Counted from the first letter of the stretch, positions 17,803-27,535 are shown. The stretch: 64,000 nt of DNA from Ignavibacteriota bacterium (GCA_019637995.1 JAHBUQ010000003.1:400982-464981); one strand, 5' to 3'. Program-made: numbers and translations. The notes: a model not told the origin generated them from the sequence alone.

Positions 17803-18333
17803 TTATTCCTTAATAATTATTACTTTGTATGTAAAAAAAGAATGTTGATTATCAAAAGGGTCGAATGTATAAGAGATTTGATTGTCAGATTTTCTGCTTA
17901 TCTCGATGAAGCCAAGACCTGCACCCTTGCTGTCTTCAGAGCGGTTCTGGCGAATTCGTTGATTATACTGATCCTTCAGTTGTTCAGCGTTCAAAGACTT
18001 AATATAATCAAGTTTTTCAGTCAATTTCGGAGTTTTACTATTTAAGACTAAATTTCCCGATGTAACGGTATAGTAAGATTCTTCTTCTGTAAAAATGATT
18101 ATTCCAATACCGATATCACTATCATTTGTTACCTCTCTTTCATCGGAATAGTGCATAATATTCTGAGACAGCTCAACAAATACAGAGAAAATCTTCTTGA
18201 ATTTCTTATTCACACTCAAATGACTTCTCATTTGATTGCCCATCTCAACCAGAATTTCCTGACTGATAGCTCCTTTGAAAGAAAATATAATATTATTTTC
18301 TTTCATAAGCTTGTATATATTAAGTAAATCCAT
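17803..18333 (-). CDS. siaB: SiaB-family protein kinase
   Basis: A 176-residue protein of the SiaB kinase family (DUF6272), related to GHKL anti-sigma kinases. It shows FVELSQNIMHYSDER (N-box-like) and the glycine-rich GAGLGFIEISRKS. In characterised systems SiaB phosphorylates and so inactivates SiaC. It is the first gene of the operon. Its promoter must lie in the 18334-18476 gap shared with the divergent tRNA-Gln, where I see no strong consensus. Confidence 0.85.
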   Translation of the reverse strand: MDLLNIYKLMKENNIIFSFKGAISQEILVEMGNQMRSHLSVNKKFKKIFSVFVELSQNIMHYSDEREVTNDSDIGIGIIIFTEEESYYTVTSGNLVLNSKTPKLTEKLDYIKSLNAEQLKDQYNQRIRQNRSEDSKGAGLGFIEISRKSDNQISYTFDPFDNQHSFFTYKVIIIKE

Positions 18334-18476
18334 TTTATTTCCAATTGTTACAAAAATAATTTCATACGAGTATATGCAAATATCTTACCAAAAAAGACTC
18401 TTTAAGTAAAAATAAATTTTGTAGAATGCAAATTTCTTATTACTTTTGAATATTATTATTAATTTGATAATAAAAT

Positions 18477-18549
18477 TGTCTCGTAGTGTAACTGGCAACA
18501 CGTCTGACTCTGGATCAGAAGACTCTAGGTTCGAACCCTAGCGAGACAG
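18477..18549 (+). tRNA. tRNA-Gln (anticodon CTG)
   Basis: A complete 73-nt cloverleaf without encoded CCA. The acceptor arms TGTCTCG / CGAGACA are followed by discriminator G at 18549. The anticodon stem TCTGA / TCAGA encloses the loop CTCTGGA, so the anticodon is CTG at 18510-18512, reading CAG. The T-arm is CTAGG-TTCGAAC-CCTAG. A terminator follows 21 nt downstream. Confidence 0.95.
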
Positions 18550-18570
18550 CACCAACAAAAAATTATTTTG

Positions 18571-18608
18571 ACTTACAAGTACCCAAATTTGCTTGTAAGT
18601 TTTTTTTT
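18571..18608 (+). terminator. terminator of tRNA-Gln
   Basis: A perfect 9-bp stem (ACTTACAAG 18571-18579 / CTTGTAAGT 18592-18600) followed by eight T residues. Confidence 0.9.
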
Positions 18609-18715
18609 ATGGTTCTATCGCAAACTATATATTAATAATAAAGTCAACATTTGATTTATAACAAAATAATATCTATTTTTGTGTTTTATCAAATTTAGAT
18701 TAAAAATACTTGCAA

Positions 18716-19690
18716 ATGAAAAGATTTATTCTGAAAATTTTACTAATTCTTGGAGCCCCGCTCACATTCATTTCAGCAGTTTGGTTGAAATTTATTAAGT
18801 CTAAAGTAATTGAAGGTGGCTCTGTCAGTGATAAAATATTGATGTCTGTAGGTATGCTGCCTGTCATTGAGCATTATTACGAGCCTATGATTAATCCCAA
18901 AAAACATTTAAAGAAATCTCTCAGAGATGATAGAGACCTTCCGGGAATAAATCTTAATACATTATGTCAGCTCGATATTCTCAATAAATTTTGTTATCAA
19001 AATGAACTTCTCAGTTTTCCATTTGATAAGTGTGCTCATAATGAATATTATTACAATAACGAGTGGTATTCAACCGGAGATTCTGAGTATCTTTACAGTC
19101 TGGTTAGATACCTTAAACCAAAGCAAATTTTCGAAATTGGCAGCGGGCTTTCGACACTGATGGTTCGAAATGCAGTTGCAAAGAATCAAACTGAAGAGCC
19201 GGATTATAATTGCCGGCATATCTGCATTGAGCCTTACGAGTGTGGCTGGCTCGAAGAATTGGAAAATGTAGAAATTATCCGAAAGAAAGTCGAAGATGTT
19301 GAAATTGCTTTCTTCAAAGAACTTCAAAGCGGTGACGTGCTTTTCATTGATTCTTCCCACGTAATCAGACCTCAGGGAGATGTGCTTTACGAATTTCTGG
19401 AAATCCTGCCAAACCTGAGTGCGGGTGTTATTGTTCATATTCACGATATATTTACGCCAAAAGATTATATTGATGGGTGGGTTTATCGCCATAGTTTCTG
19501 GAATGAACAGTATTTGCTGGAAGCTTTCCTTTCAAATAATGATAACTGGGAAATAATCGGAGCAACTAACTATCTGGCATATAACCACAAGGAATTATTC
19601 TCAGAAAAATTCCCATTATTTGCAAGGAAAACAGGCTATAAAAACCTTGTAGGCGAACCAAGAGCTTTTTGGATAAGGAAAATCAAGTAA
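18716..19690 (+). CDS. class I SAM-dependent methyltransferase-like protein
   Basis: A 324-residue protein with a hydrophobic N-terminus (about 3-25) that may anchor it to the inner membrane. The central Rossmann methyltransferase fold has motif I IFEIGSGLSTLM, an acidic loop (HICIEPYECGWLEEL) and VLFIDSSHV. It resembles the Methyltransf_24 group linked to polysaccharide or lipid modification. The ATG at 18716 (MKRFILKIL) is chosen; a TTG two codons earlier is possible. The acceptor is unknown. It is monocistronic and convergent with the next TPR gene. Confidence 0.8.
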   Translation: MKRFILKILLILGAPLTFISAVWLKFIKSKVIEGGSVSDKILMSVGMLPVIEHYYEPMINPKKHLKKSLRDDRDLPGINLNTLCQLDILNKFCYQNELLSFPFDKCAHNEYYYNNEWYSTGDSEYLYSLVRYLKPKQIFEIGSGLSTLMVRNAVAKNQTEEPDYNCRHICIEPYECGWLEELENVEIIRKKVEDVEIAFFKELQSGDVLFIDSSHVIRPQGDVLYEFLEILPNLSAGVIVHIHDIFTPKDYIDGWVYRHSFWNEQYLLEAFLSNNDNWEIIGATNYLAYNHKELFSEKFPLFARKTGYKNLVGEPRAFWIRKIK

Positions 19691-19717
19691 TTGAAGCTCA
19701 TGCTTTTAGTGACATAA

Positions 19718-21529
19718 TTAAATATTGTCTTTACGGATGATTCTTATTTTTTTTCGAGCATCCTGAAGATAAATTGATTCAGGATATTTTGTGATAAGTT
19801 CTGTATAAAATTTAAGTGCCTCACCGAAATTTCCCTCTCCATAATATGAGTCAGCTGTTAGCATAATTCGTTTATCTGCTTGCTTTGAATCAGGATATTG
19901 AATATTCAATTTTGTAATAGTTTCAAGGCATTGCTTATAATCGGAACTTTTAAAATGTATTTCAGCAATTTTAGTGAGGGCAGTTTCACCAAGCATAGAG
20001 CTTGAAGCAGTCTCGCTTACCTGAGTAAATATCTTGACTGCTTCATCTAATTTGGATTGATATTCCCTAAGTTCTGCTTTTGCAAAAAGTTCAAGTCCGG
20101 CAACTAATTGCTCATTTGAATTTATTATAAAAAGTTTCCTCAAGACATCGTTTGCAATATCGGAATCAGAATTCACAGCCAGAATATTGAAGGCTTTAAC
20201 TGCATTTTCGATATCCCCATTGAAATATGTAATGAGCGCATTGTGATACAGAGCAAAATCTTTTTGTTCAGAAGTAGCATATCTGTGCAGATTTTTTACT
20301 TTGTTGAATGCCTCATCTGCATCTTTCAGATTATCGTTCTTTATATGAATCATTCCGAGTTGGATATTTGCTGAAACAGCATATTGTGTAGTAGGAAATT
20401 CTTTGATTAATTGTTCTAATTCAGCCATAGCTTTTTTGTTATCATTCAATATTTCCGAATAAATAGCAGCAAGTCTTATTCGGCTGTCAGCTGAATTTCC
20501 TGAGCGTGGAAACTCGCTGATAATTTTTTTGTATGAGTCAATTATTTCATTGGCAGTAGATTTTGAAATATTTTTTTTATCAGATTCCATTCTTTGCTCA
20601 AGTGCACGTGTAAATCCAAAAAGTGCTGATGAAGCATAAGGATTCTTTTTTCCTTTTTCGATAATCAACCTGTATGCTTTCAAAGCAGTTTCATAATCTC
20701 CATCGCGGCTGGCTGTAGTTGCAAAATTTATTATCTCAAGCCCCTGAGTATTTTTCATTTCATCAATTCGGATAACAAGTTCAAGAGCTTCCATGCTATT
20801 GCCTGTTGTACGAAGATACCAGGAATAGACCTCTTGATAAACGATATTAGTTTTTTCCTTATTTGAAATATTTTTGAGTTCATTTCCTATGAATTGTTTC
20901 GCATCTTCATTTATCATCAGAGCAAAAAGCCTTCCCTGTGCTTGCGGCAGATTATAATCATGGCTAAGCATTGTGATAATTTCTTTTGTACCATTTTTAT
21001 AATCACCGGCAGCGATATAAAGTTTAGTAAGAGGGTCATTGAAAAGTCTTGGCTCACCAAAGTCTTTCCTTCCTTGCAAAAGTGTGGCAATTGCTTTTTC
21101 GAATAATCTAAGATTTATATGAGTTTGAGAAACGTGCATATACACTTTCTGTGTTTTAGAGAACTGTTTAAGGACTTTATTCCAAGCTTTATTTGCTTCG
21201 TCGGTATTTCCGGTACGCCAGTTAAGCTCTGCATACAAATCAATCATTTCGATAGTTTCCTGTCCGGGAAGTCTCTCGCTGACTTTCTTTAATAATTCCG
21301 AGTATTTGCTTAGTGCTTTCATTGACCGAACATATCCTTCAAAATATAAATCTGATTTTGGCTCAGATTCGATTAATTCCGAATATATTCTCAAAGCACT
21401 CTCATAATCACCATTTGCCTCGAAACTTTCAGCCAATCTAAACCTTTGATCGTTGACATTTTGTGAATTTGATATGGTAATATTGAATGACAGCGATAAT
21501 ATAATTAGAATCAAAATTCTCAATTTCAT
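19718..21529 (-). CDS. exported TPR-repeat protein (YfiO/YbgF-like)
   Basis: A 603-residue protein with a signal peptide (MKLRILILIILSLSFNITIS) and TPR-like helical repeats along its length, for example FEANGDYESALRIYSELI, FPTTQYAVSANIQLGMIH and YGEGNFGEALKFYTELI. The spaced pattern of TPRs ending in YPxS resembles outer-membrane-assembly accessory proteins, but no specific family is certain. It acts in the periplasm. It is monocistronic and divergent from the 21626 gene. Confidence 0.8.
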   Translation of the reverse strand: MKLRILILIILSLSFNITISNSQNVNDQRFRLAESFEANGDYESALRIYSELIESEPKSDLYFEGYVRSMKALSKYSELLKKVSERLPGQETIEMIDLYAELNWRTGNTDEANKAWNKVLKQFSKTQKVYMHVSQTHINLRLFEKAIATLLQGRKDFGEPRLFNDPLTKLYIAAGDYKNGTKEIITMLSHDYNLPQAQGRLFALMINEDAKQFIGNELKNISNKEKTNIVYQEVYSWYLRTTGNSMEALELVIRIDEMKNTQGLEIINFATTASRDGDYETALKAYRLIIEKGKKNPYASSALFGFTRALEQRMESDKKNISKSTANEIIDSYKKIISEFPRSGNSADSRIRLAAIYSEILNDNKKAMAELEQLIKEFPTTQYAVSANIQLGMIHIKNDNLKDADEAFNKVKNLHRYATSEQKDFALYHNALITYFNGDIENAVKAFNILAVNSDSDIANDVLRKLFIINSNEQLVAGLELFAKAELREYQSKLDEAVKIFTQVSETASSSMLGETALTKIAEIHFKSSDYKQCLETITKLNIQYPDSKQADKRIMLTADSYYGEGNFGEALKFYTELITKYPESIYLQDARKKIRIIRKDNI

Positions 21530-21625
21530 AAAAAATACTCTTAGAATGTATAAATTTACAAAAAATGACGCAATATTTCATAAGATGTTGTTATCTTGCA
21601 TATTTGTTTTTAACAAATATCTAAA

Positions 21626-22159
21626 ATGAAAATTATTAAGAAAATTTTGCTTGTATTTTTTGGTGGTCTGATATTGATGTTTTTGGTTTCAATATTTTTA
21701 CCGTCCAAATATGAAATTGAAAGAACTGAAAAGTTCAGTTGTTCGAAAGATGCACTATATCAATATCTTATCAATATTGATAATCTTGATAATTGGTTTT
21801 ATATTACCAAAGAACTTGATTCTACTCTGGTTTACAAATTCGCACAAGATTCTGCTGAAGTTCAAAGCTCAGTCGAATGGAATGGTGATTTGATGGGTCA
21901 GGGAGTTTTTCAATATACAAATTTAACTGAAAATGAAATAATTGAGTTTAAAATCAGTTTTCAAAATGATGCGGTATCAAAAAACGGAAAAATTTCTCTA
22001 ACAACAGGTAAAGACGATTCAACAAAAGTTGTCTGGATAGATTACGGCGAAAATGGATGGAATCCAGTTAATCGTATTTTTGGTTTATTCATTGATGGAT
22101 TTTTAGGTCCTGATATGGAAAAAAGCCTTTCAAAATTAAAAAATAATTTGGATTGTTGA
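21626..22159 (+). CDS. SRPBCC-fold protein with N-terminal membrane anchor
   Basis: A 177-residue protein. One membrane segment (LLVFFGGLILMFLVSIFLP, about 8-26) is followed by a START/polyketide-cyclase-like domain starting IERTEKFSCSKDALYQYL and containing WNGDLMGQGVFQY. Such domains bind hydrophobic ligands. Its TGA overlaps the ATG of the next gene (TGATG), so it is translationally coupled to the sugar-nucleotide operon and is its first gene. Its role in that pathway is unknown. Confidence 0.8.
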   Translation: MKIIKKILLVFFGGLILMFLVSIFLPSKYEIERTEKFSCSKDALYQYLINIDNLDNWFYITKELDSTLVYKFAQDSAEVQSSVEWNGDLMGQGVFQYTNLTENEIIEFKISFQNDAVSKNGKISLTTGKDDSTKVVWIDYGENGWNPVNRIFGLFIDGFLGPDMEKSLSKLKNNLDC

Positions 22160-23262
22160 TGTATAAAATATTAAATATTGTCGGTGCAAGACCTAATTTT
22201 ATGAAAATCGCACCTCTTATGTCGGCTATGGAAAAAAGCAGTTTGATTGAACCTGTATTAATTCATACCGGTCAGCATTATGATGAAAAAATGTCGAAGC
22301 TTTTTTTTGAAGAACTTGAAATTCCTAAACCATTTGTCAATCTTGAAGTAGGCTCAGATTCCCAGGCAAAGCAGGTTGCCAAAATCATGGAAAGGTTCGA
22401 TGATGTTTGCCAGGAGCTCAAACCCAATGCTATTCTTGTAGTCGGAGATGTGAATTCTACTATGGCTTGCTCAATAGTAGCTGCAAAACTTGGTATTAAG
22501 ATAATTCACATGGAAGCAGGACTTCGCAGTTACGACAGACGTATGCCGGAAGAAATCAATCGTATTGTAACTGATGCTTTGGCTGACCTACTGCTTACTC
22601 CATCGGATGATGGCACTGAAAACCTGATGAAGGAGGGCATTTCGCCTGATAAAGTGCACCTTGTTGGCAATATTATGATTGATACATTAATGCACTTTTT
22701 ACCAAAATCTCAACATTCTGAAATTTTAAATTCTCTTGGTATTTCACCTAAAGATTATGTTGCTGTTACACTTCACAGACCCTCAACTGTTGATGATGAA
22801 GTGAATTTGAAATCGGTTTTGGAAACACTTTCAACAATTCAAAAAGATATTAAAATTGTATTTCCAATTCATCCAAGAACAAGAAAAAATATAACGCATT
22901 ACGGTCTTAATGATTTAGTGGAAAATTCACCGGATTTAATTCTCACAGAGCCACTTGGATATTTGGATTTTCAAAAATTAATGTCAAATTCCAAATTTGT
23001 TATTACCGACAGCGGAGGAGTTCAGGAAGAAACAACAGCACTTAAAATACCTTGTATAACTGTACGTGAGAACACTGAAAGACCGGTTACCATATGGGAA
23101 GGCTCCAATGAAATAGTCGGATTTGATATGGAAAAATTGCTCTTTTTTGCTAATAAAGCATTCTCAGGAAATTGGAAAGAATCAAAAATTCCTAAATACT
23201 GGGATGGAAAAACTGCAGAGCGTGTAGTAGATGAAATTGAAAATTATTTTGGATTGAAATGA
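22159..23262 (+). CDS. wecB: UDP-N-acetylglucosamine 2-epimerase (non-hydrolysing)
   Basis: A 367-residue enzyme converting UDP-GlcNAc to UDP-ManNAc for surface polysaccharide. Motifs include GARPNFMKIAPLM, HTGQHYDEKMS, VVGDVNSTMAC, HMEAGLRSYDRRMPEE and ITDSGGVQEETTAL, which cover the UDP and active-site residues of the family. The ATG at 22159 overlaps the upstream stop; upstream TTG codons in frame are less likely. It overlaps rfbC by 4 nt (ATGA). Confidence 0.93.
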   Translation: MYKILNIVGARPNFMKIAPLMSAMEKSSLIEPVLIHTGQHYDEKMSKLFFEELEIPKPFVNLEVGSDSQAKQVAKIMERFDDVCQELKPNAILVVGDVNSTMACSIVAAKLGIKIIHMEAGLRSYDRRMPEEINRIVTDALADLLLTPSDDGTENLMKEGISPDKVHLVGNIMIDTLMHFLPKSQHSEILNSLGISPKDYVAVTLHRPSTVDDEVNLKSVLETLSTIQKDIKIVFPIHPRTRKNITHYGLNDLVENSPDLILTEPLGYLDFQKLMSNSKFVITDSGGVQEETTALKIPCITVRENTERPVTIWEGSNEIVGFDMEKLLFFANKAFSGNWKESKIPKYWDGKTAERVVDEIENYFGLK

Positions 23263-23891
23263 AAATTACCGAAGTAAAAAGCCTGGCTATTGAAGGCTGT
23301 AAAGTTATAAAATATCAACGGTTTGCAGACGAAAGAGGCTTTTTTGCCGAATCTTACCGCAAACAGGATTTAGATATTCATCCAGAAACCGAAATTCTGA
23401 GAGATATGCATTTTACACAGATGAATGAATCTTATTCCAAAGCCGGAACAATACGCGGAATGCACTTTCAATGGAATCCATTCATGGCAAAACTTGTTCG
23501 CTGCATAAGCGGAAGAATGATTGACTTACTGCTTGACGTTCGTAAGGATTCGCCTACTTTTGGAAATATTATCGGATATGATTCAACAAGCTCGGTTGAT
23601 AATCATTTTGGAGAGTGGGTTTATGCTCCCGTCGGAATTGCTCATGGAGTTTTCCTTCCTGAAAATACTTTGATAGAATATTATTGTACCGGATTCTGGA
23701 ATCCGGAATGTGAAACAGGAATTTCTCCGCTTGCCGGTGATATTGACTGGAGTAAGTGCGACTCAGAAATTATGGAATTAATCCACAGAACAGTCAACAG
23801 CGGTAAATTAATTATTAAGGATAAGGACCGTGATGCTCATACTATTGAGTCATGGTCAAAACTTCCTGAATCAGATTTATTTAAAATATGA
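23259..23891 (+). CDS. rfbC: dTDP-4-dehydrorhamnose 3,5-epimerase-family protein
   Basis: A 210-residue cupin-fold epimerase acting on dTDP-4-dehydro-6-deoxyglucose. Visible family blocks are FADERGFFAESYRK, GTIRGMHFQWNP (with the catalytic His), KLVRCISGRMIDLLLDVR and YAPVGIAHGV. It is somewhat longer than the usual 180-190 residues, with an extended C-terminus. It starts inside the end of wecB (ATGA overlap) and is followed by rfbA after 10 nt. Its placement with rfbA-B-D makes the rhamnose assignment strong. Confidence 0.9.
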   Translation: MKITEVKSLAIEGCKVIKYQRFADERGFFAESYRKQDLDIHPETEILRDMHFTQMNESYSKAGTIRGMHFQWNPFMAKLVRCISGRMIDLLLDVRKDSPTFGNIIGYDSTSSVDNHFGEWVYAPVGIAHGVFLPENTLIEYYCTGFWNPECETGISPLAGDIDWSKCDSEIMELIHRTVNSGKLIIKDKDRDAHTIESWSKLPESDLFKI

Positions 23892-23901
23892 GTATTAAGC
23901 T

Positions 23902-24774
23902 ATGCAAACAAAAGGTATAATTCTCGCAGGAGGAAAAGGTACAAGACTTTATCCTATGACTCATGTAATCAGTAAGCAGCTTCAGCCTGTTTATGATAAA
24001 CCTATGATTTATTACCCGCTTTCCACATTGATGCTTGGTGGTATCAAGGACATTCTTATAATTTCTACACCACAGGATACTCCAAATTACCAAAAACTTC
24101 TCGGTGAAGGGTCTGCATGGGGCATTAATTTGCAATATGCCGTTCAGGAAGTTCCGGCTGGTTTGCCGCAGGCTTTTGTCCTTGGAGAAGAGTTTATTGC
24201 AGGTCATCAATCCTGCCTTATTTTAGGTGACAACCTTTTTTATGGGAAACTTGATTTTCTGAGAAATGGTATTAGCCAAAATCAGGGTGGGACTGTGTTT
24301 GCATACAAAGTAGAAAATCCTGATGCTTATGGTGTGGTCGAATTTGACAAGAATAATAAAGTTCTGAGTATCGAAGAAAAGCCAAAGCTGCCAAAATCGA
24401 ATTTCGCAATTCCCGGTCTGTATATTTTTGATTCTAATGTTTCGGAGTATTCCAAAACCCTTCAGCCGAGTGCAAGAGGAGAATATGAAATTACCGACCT
24501 GCAGAAAATATATCTTTCTCAAAGCAAATTAAATGTCCAGCAAATTGGGCGCGGAGTTGCATGGCTTGATACAGGTACTCCTGAAGCACTTCTCGATGCT
24601 GCTAATTTCATACAAGCTATTGAAAAAAGGCAAGGGCTAAAAATTGCCTGCCTCGAAGAAATTGCTTTGCTAATGAATTTTATCTCCATCAATCAATATG
24701 AGAATTCTGTCAATAATTTACCAAATTGTGACTATAAGAATTATTGTCTGAAAATTTTAAGGGAATTTAATTAA
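23902..24774 (+). CDS. rfbA: glucose-1-phosphate thymidylyltransferase
   Basis: A 290-residue nucleotidyltransferase making dTDP-glucose from glucose-1-phosphate and dTTP, the first step of dTDP-L-rhamnose synthesis. The signature GIILAGGKGTRLYPMTHVI is at the N-terminus, followed by QLQPVYDKPMIYYPLSTLML, LGDNLFYG, SIEEKPKLPKSNFA and GVAWLDTGTPEALLDA. It is the short RmlA type with full-length C-terminus. The next gene begins 1 nt after its stop. Confidence 0.95.
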   Translation: MQTKGIILAGGKGTRLYPMTHVISKQLQPVYDKPMIYYPLSTLMLGGIKDILIISTPQDTPNYQKLLGEGSAWGINLQYAVQEVPAGLPQAFVLGEEFIAGHQSCLILGDNLFYGKLDFLRNGISQNQGGTVFAYKVENPDAYGVVEFDKNNKVLSIEEKPKLPKSNFAIPGLYIFDSNVSEYSKTLQPSARGEYEITDLQKIYLSQSKLNVQQIGRGVAWLDTGTPEALLDAANFIQAIEKRQGLKIACLEEIALLMNFISINQYENSVNNLPNCDYKNYCLKILREFN

Positions 24775-24775
24775 T

Positions 24776-25768
24776 ATGAAATTACTTACAACAGGTACAG
24801 CAGGATTTATAGGCAGCGAATTTGTCAGACAGGCTGTTTCAAAAGGTTATGATGTAATTGTTGTTGACTCAATTACTTATGCCGGCGATACAGACAGATT
24901 AAAAGAAATTGAGAGCAATTATAAATTTTTTCAGCAGGACATTTCAGACTTTTCAGCTATGGATAAAATCTTTTATGCAGAAAAGCCTGATGCCGTGGTA
25001 CACTGGGCAGCAGAAACCCATGTTGACCGCAGTATTATTGATTCTTCTCCATTCATGAAAACAAATGTCATCGGTACACATTCACTTTTAGAATGTGCAA
25101 AAAAATATGGAATAGAAAAATTTATAAATATTGCAACTGATGAAGTCTATGGAGAACTTGGCGAAACAGGCTCTTTTTATGAAGATACTCCTCTTGAGCC
25201 GAATTCACCTTATTCTGTGAGTAAAACTAGTGCTGATATGCTGGGAAGGGCTTACTACAGAACATTCGGAACTCCTGTAATCACGGCAAGACCATCCAAT
25301 AATTATGGTCCGTGGCAATTTCCCGAAAAATTAGTTCCTGTCGTCATTTTAAAAGCACTCCATAATGAAAAAATTCCGGTTTACGGAAAAGGACTCAATA
25401 TAAGGGAGTGGTTATACGTTTCTGACTGTGCACAAGCTGCAATAACATTATTAGAAAAAGCAGAACCCGGAAGTATATATAATATTGGTAGCAGGCAAGA
25501 AAGAAGAAATATTGAAGTAGTTTCAAAAATACTAAGTCTTCTCGGTAAATCCGATGATATGATTGAGTATGTTCAAGACCGCCCGGGTCATGACTTCAGA
25601 TACTCTTTAAACTATGATAAAATAACAAATGAGCTTGGTTGGACTCCAAAATTTGATTTCGAGACAGGTATGAAACTTACAGTTGAATGGTATCTTGAAA
25701 ATATTTCGTGGGCAGAAAAAAAATTAGATTATTTAAGAACTTATTGGAAATCGGTTTATAAAAAATGA
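24776..25768 (+). CDS. rfbB: dTDP-glucose 4,6-dehydratase
   Basis: A 330-residue extended SDR enzyme, the second step of dTDP-rhamnose synthesis. The NAD site is GTAGFIGSEFVRQA (one residue unlike the usual GGAGFIG). The active site shows ATDEVYGELG (Thr-Asp-Glu) and YSVSKTSAD (Tyr and Lys). RPSNNYGPWQFPEKL and GLNIREWLYVSD follow the family. The last four bases overlap rfbD. Confidence 0.95.
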   Translation: MKLLTTGTAGFIGSEFVRQAVSKGYDVIVVDSITYAGDTDRLKEIESNYKFFQQDISDFSAMDKIFYAEKPDAVVHWAAETHVDRSIIDSSPFMKTNVIGTHSLLECAKKYGIEKFINIATDEVYGELGETGSFYEDTPLEPNSPYSVSKTSADMLGRAYYRTFGTPVITARPSNNYGPWQFPEKLVPVVILKALHNEKIPVYGKGLNIREWLYVSDCAQAAITLLEKAEPGSIYNIGSRQERRNIEVVSKILSLLGKSDDMIEYVQDRPGHDFRYSLNYDKITNELGWTPKFDFETGMKLTVEWYLENISWAEKKLDYLRTYWKSVYKK

Positions 25769-26595
25769 GTTATGTTATTTTTGGCGGAAAAGGACAATTA
25801 GGAAGGAAGTTTGTTAACAAATTTATTAGCTTTGGCGCTAAATTTTCTTCCTATGATATTGATAATTGTGATATCACTGATATTAATGAAGTATTTAAAG
25901 TTGTCAAGAAAGACAAACCGAAATTTATTATCAACTGTGCTGCTTACAACTTGGTTGATGAAGCTGAAAAAGATTATAAATTAGCATACCAAATAAATCA
26001 AGCAGGTGCTCGTAATATTGCTATCGCTGCACGTGAATTGAGGACTTATTTAGTACATTACAGCACAGACTATGTTTTTGATGGCACTCAGGATGAACCA
26101 TATTCTGAAACTGATGATGTCAATCCTATTAATCACTACGGAATGAGCAAGCTGCGTGGCGAAGAAGCAGTGATGGATGTGCTCGATGATTATTTAATTC
26201 TCAGATTGAGCTGGGTTTATGGCAAGGGGCAGCAGAATTTTATTCATAAATTGTCACAATGGGCTGAAAATAATCAGGAGTTGAATATTTCGCAAAATGA
26301 ATATTCTGTTCCTACTTCTGTCAACTTAATTGTTGATGCAACACTTAAAGCTTTGAAAAAGAATCTTGCAGGGCTTTATCATCTTACTTCCTCAGGCTCT
26401 GCTTCCAGACTTGAATGGGCGAGGGAAATTGTCAGGCTGAAAGGGATTGATGTTAAGCTTAATCCTGTGGACATTGACTATTTTAATTTGCCGGCAAAAA
26501 GACCACTGAATTCCGCTATGTTTAACGGCAGAATATCATCATTAATTGGTGAATTACCGCATTGGAAAGCTGATTTAGAGGGCTTTCTATTGTAA
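25765..26595 (+). CDS. rfbD: dTDP-4-dehydrorhamnose reductase
   Basis: A 276-residue SDR enzyme, the last step to dTDP-L-rhamnose. The NADPH site is FGGKGQLGRKF. INCAAYNLVDEAE, STDYVFDGTQDEPYSE and HYGMSKLRGEEAV (catalytic Tyr and Lys) are as in RmlD. The ATG overlaps the rfbB stop (ATGA). It is the last gene of the operon; an imperfect stem-loop follows about 40 nt later. Confidence 0.94.
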   Translation: MSYVIFGGKGQLGRKFVNKFISFGAKFSSYDIDNCDITDINEVFKVVKKDKPKFIINCAAYNLVDEAEKDYKLAYQINQAGARNIAIAARELRTYLVHYSTDYVFDGTQDEPYSETDDVNPINHYGMSKLRGEEAVMDVLDDYLILRLSWVYGKGQQNFIHKLSQWAENNQELNISQNEYSVPTSVNLIVDATLKALKKNLAGLYHLTSSGSASRLEWAREIVRLKGIDVKLNPVDIDYFNLPAKRPLNSAMFNGRISSLIGELPHWKADLEGFLL

Positions 26596-26637
26596 TATAA
26601 AGTTGAATCTTTTTGTAACTATCCAATTATTTTAAGA

Positions 26638-26670
26638 GGCTGCCTACAAAATCGTGTTTAGGAGACAGCC
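26638..26670. terminator. possible stem-loop between convergent rfbD and dapB
   Basis: GGCTGCCT (26638-26645) can pair with AGACAGCC (26663-26670) with one internal mismatch. There is no clear T-run on either side, so this may be a repeat relic rather than a terminator. Confidence 0.35.
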
Positions 26671-26692
26671 AATTGTCGAAATGAATTGATTC

Positions 26693-27433
26693 TTATTTCC
26701 ACAATTCATCAAGCAGTTGCTCGAAGCTGTAAAAACCCTTTTTATTCTTAATCAATTTTGCGGCTGTGATTGCTCCCGAAGCAAATCCACTTCGGTTTCT
26801 TGCTCTGTGGGTAAGCTCAATAGTATCAGCTAAAGAATCAAAATAAACCGTATGAGTGCCTGGAACTTCCCCGCCACGAGTCGAAGTAACGTGAAGTTGC
26901 TCCTGCAGAATATCAAAATTAGCAGTTTCTGTCAGAATTTCCTTTTTGCTGTCAATTATAGTCAATAATTTTTCAGCAAGAGTCACTGCCGTTCCTGAAG
27001 GGCTGTCTTTTTTGCGACTATGATGAATTTCGTGCATAAATACATCATAATCACCGGTATCATTAATAAGTTTTGCACCTAATTCTGCAATTTTGAAAAA
27101 TATTTGCATACCAACAGAAAAATTAGCACCCCAGACAATTCCTGTATTGTTCTTCAAAGCGATCTCTCTGATAATATCGGCATTTTTGTACCAGCCGGTA
27201 GTTCCAATGACAAGATTTTTTCCACTTTCTGCAATAACTTTCGCATTATCAATAACAGCAGGTGGTACAGAAAAATCAATTGCCACATCAAATTTATAAT
27301 CTTCCTTGTGTGCAGGTAGAGTATATTCATCAAAAATATCTGTTACTTCAATATTTTGTGATAGAGCAATTTTTTTTATTTCCTTACCCATATTGCCATA
27401 GCCGATTAATGCAATTTTAATGTTCTCATTCAT
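26693..27433 (-). CDS. dapB: 4-hydroxy-tetrahydrodipicolinate reductase
   Basis: A 246-residue NAD(P)H-dependent enzyme of lysine/diaminopimelate synthesis. The cofactor site is IGYGNMGKEI. IGTTGW, WGANFSVGMQIF and the signature EIHHSRKKDSPSGTA (catalytic His and Lys) are present. It is slightly shorter than E. coli DapB (273), as in other compact DapB. It is transcribed away from the sensor kinase gene at 27536 and alone in its unit. Confidence 0.94.
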   Translation of the reverse strand: MNENIKIALIGYGNMGKEIKKIALSQNIEVTDIFDEYTLPAHKEDYKFDVAIDFSVPPAVIDNAKVIAESGKNLVIGTTGWYKNADIIREIALKNNTGIVWGANFSVGMQIFFKIAELGAKLINDTGDYDVFMHEIHHSRKKDSPSGTAVTLAEKLLTIIDSKKEILTETANFDILQEQLHVTSTRGGEVPGTHTVYFDSLADTIELTHRARNRSGFASGAITAAKLIKNKKGFYSFEQLLDELWK

Positions 27434-27535
27434 ATTTTAAACTCCAATATAAATAATTAGTAAATAGATTTAAAAATAATATGTTTTTTTTGACGTGTAA
27501 CTTGTATTATAATTTAATAAAATAAATTTAGAATT

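Noticed and set aside
26638..26670. Strong terminator for the rhamnose operon
   Set aside because: The stem has a mismatch and no T-tract, so it is listed only as a weak stem-loop.
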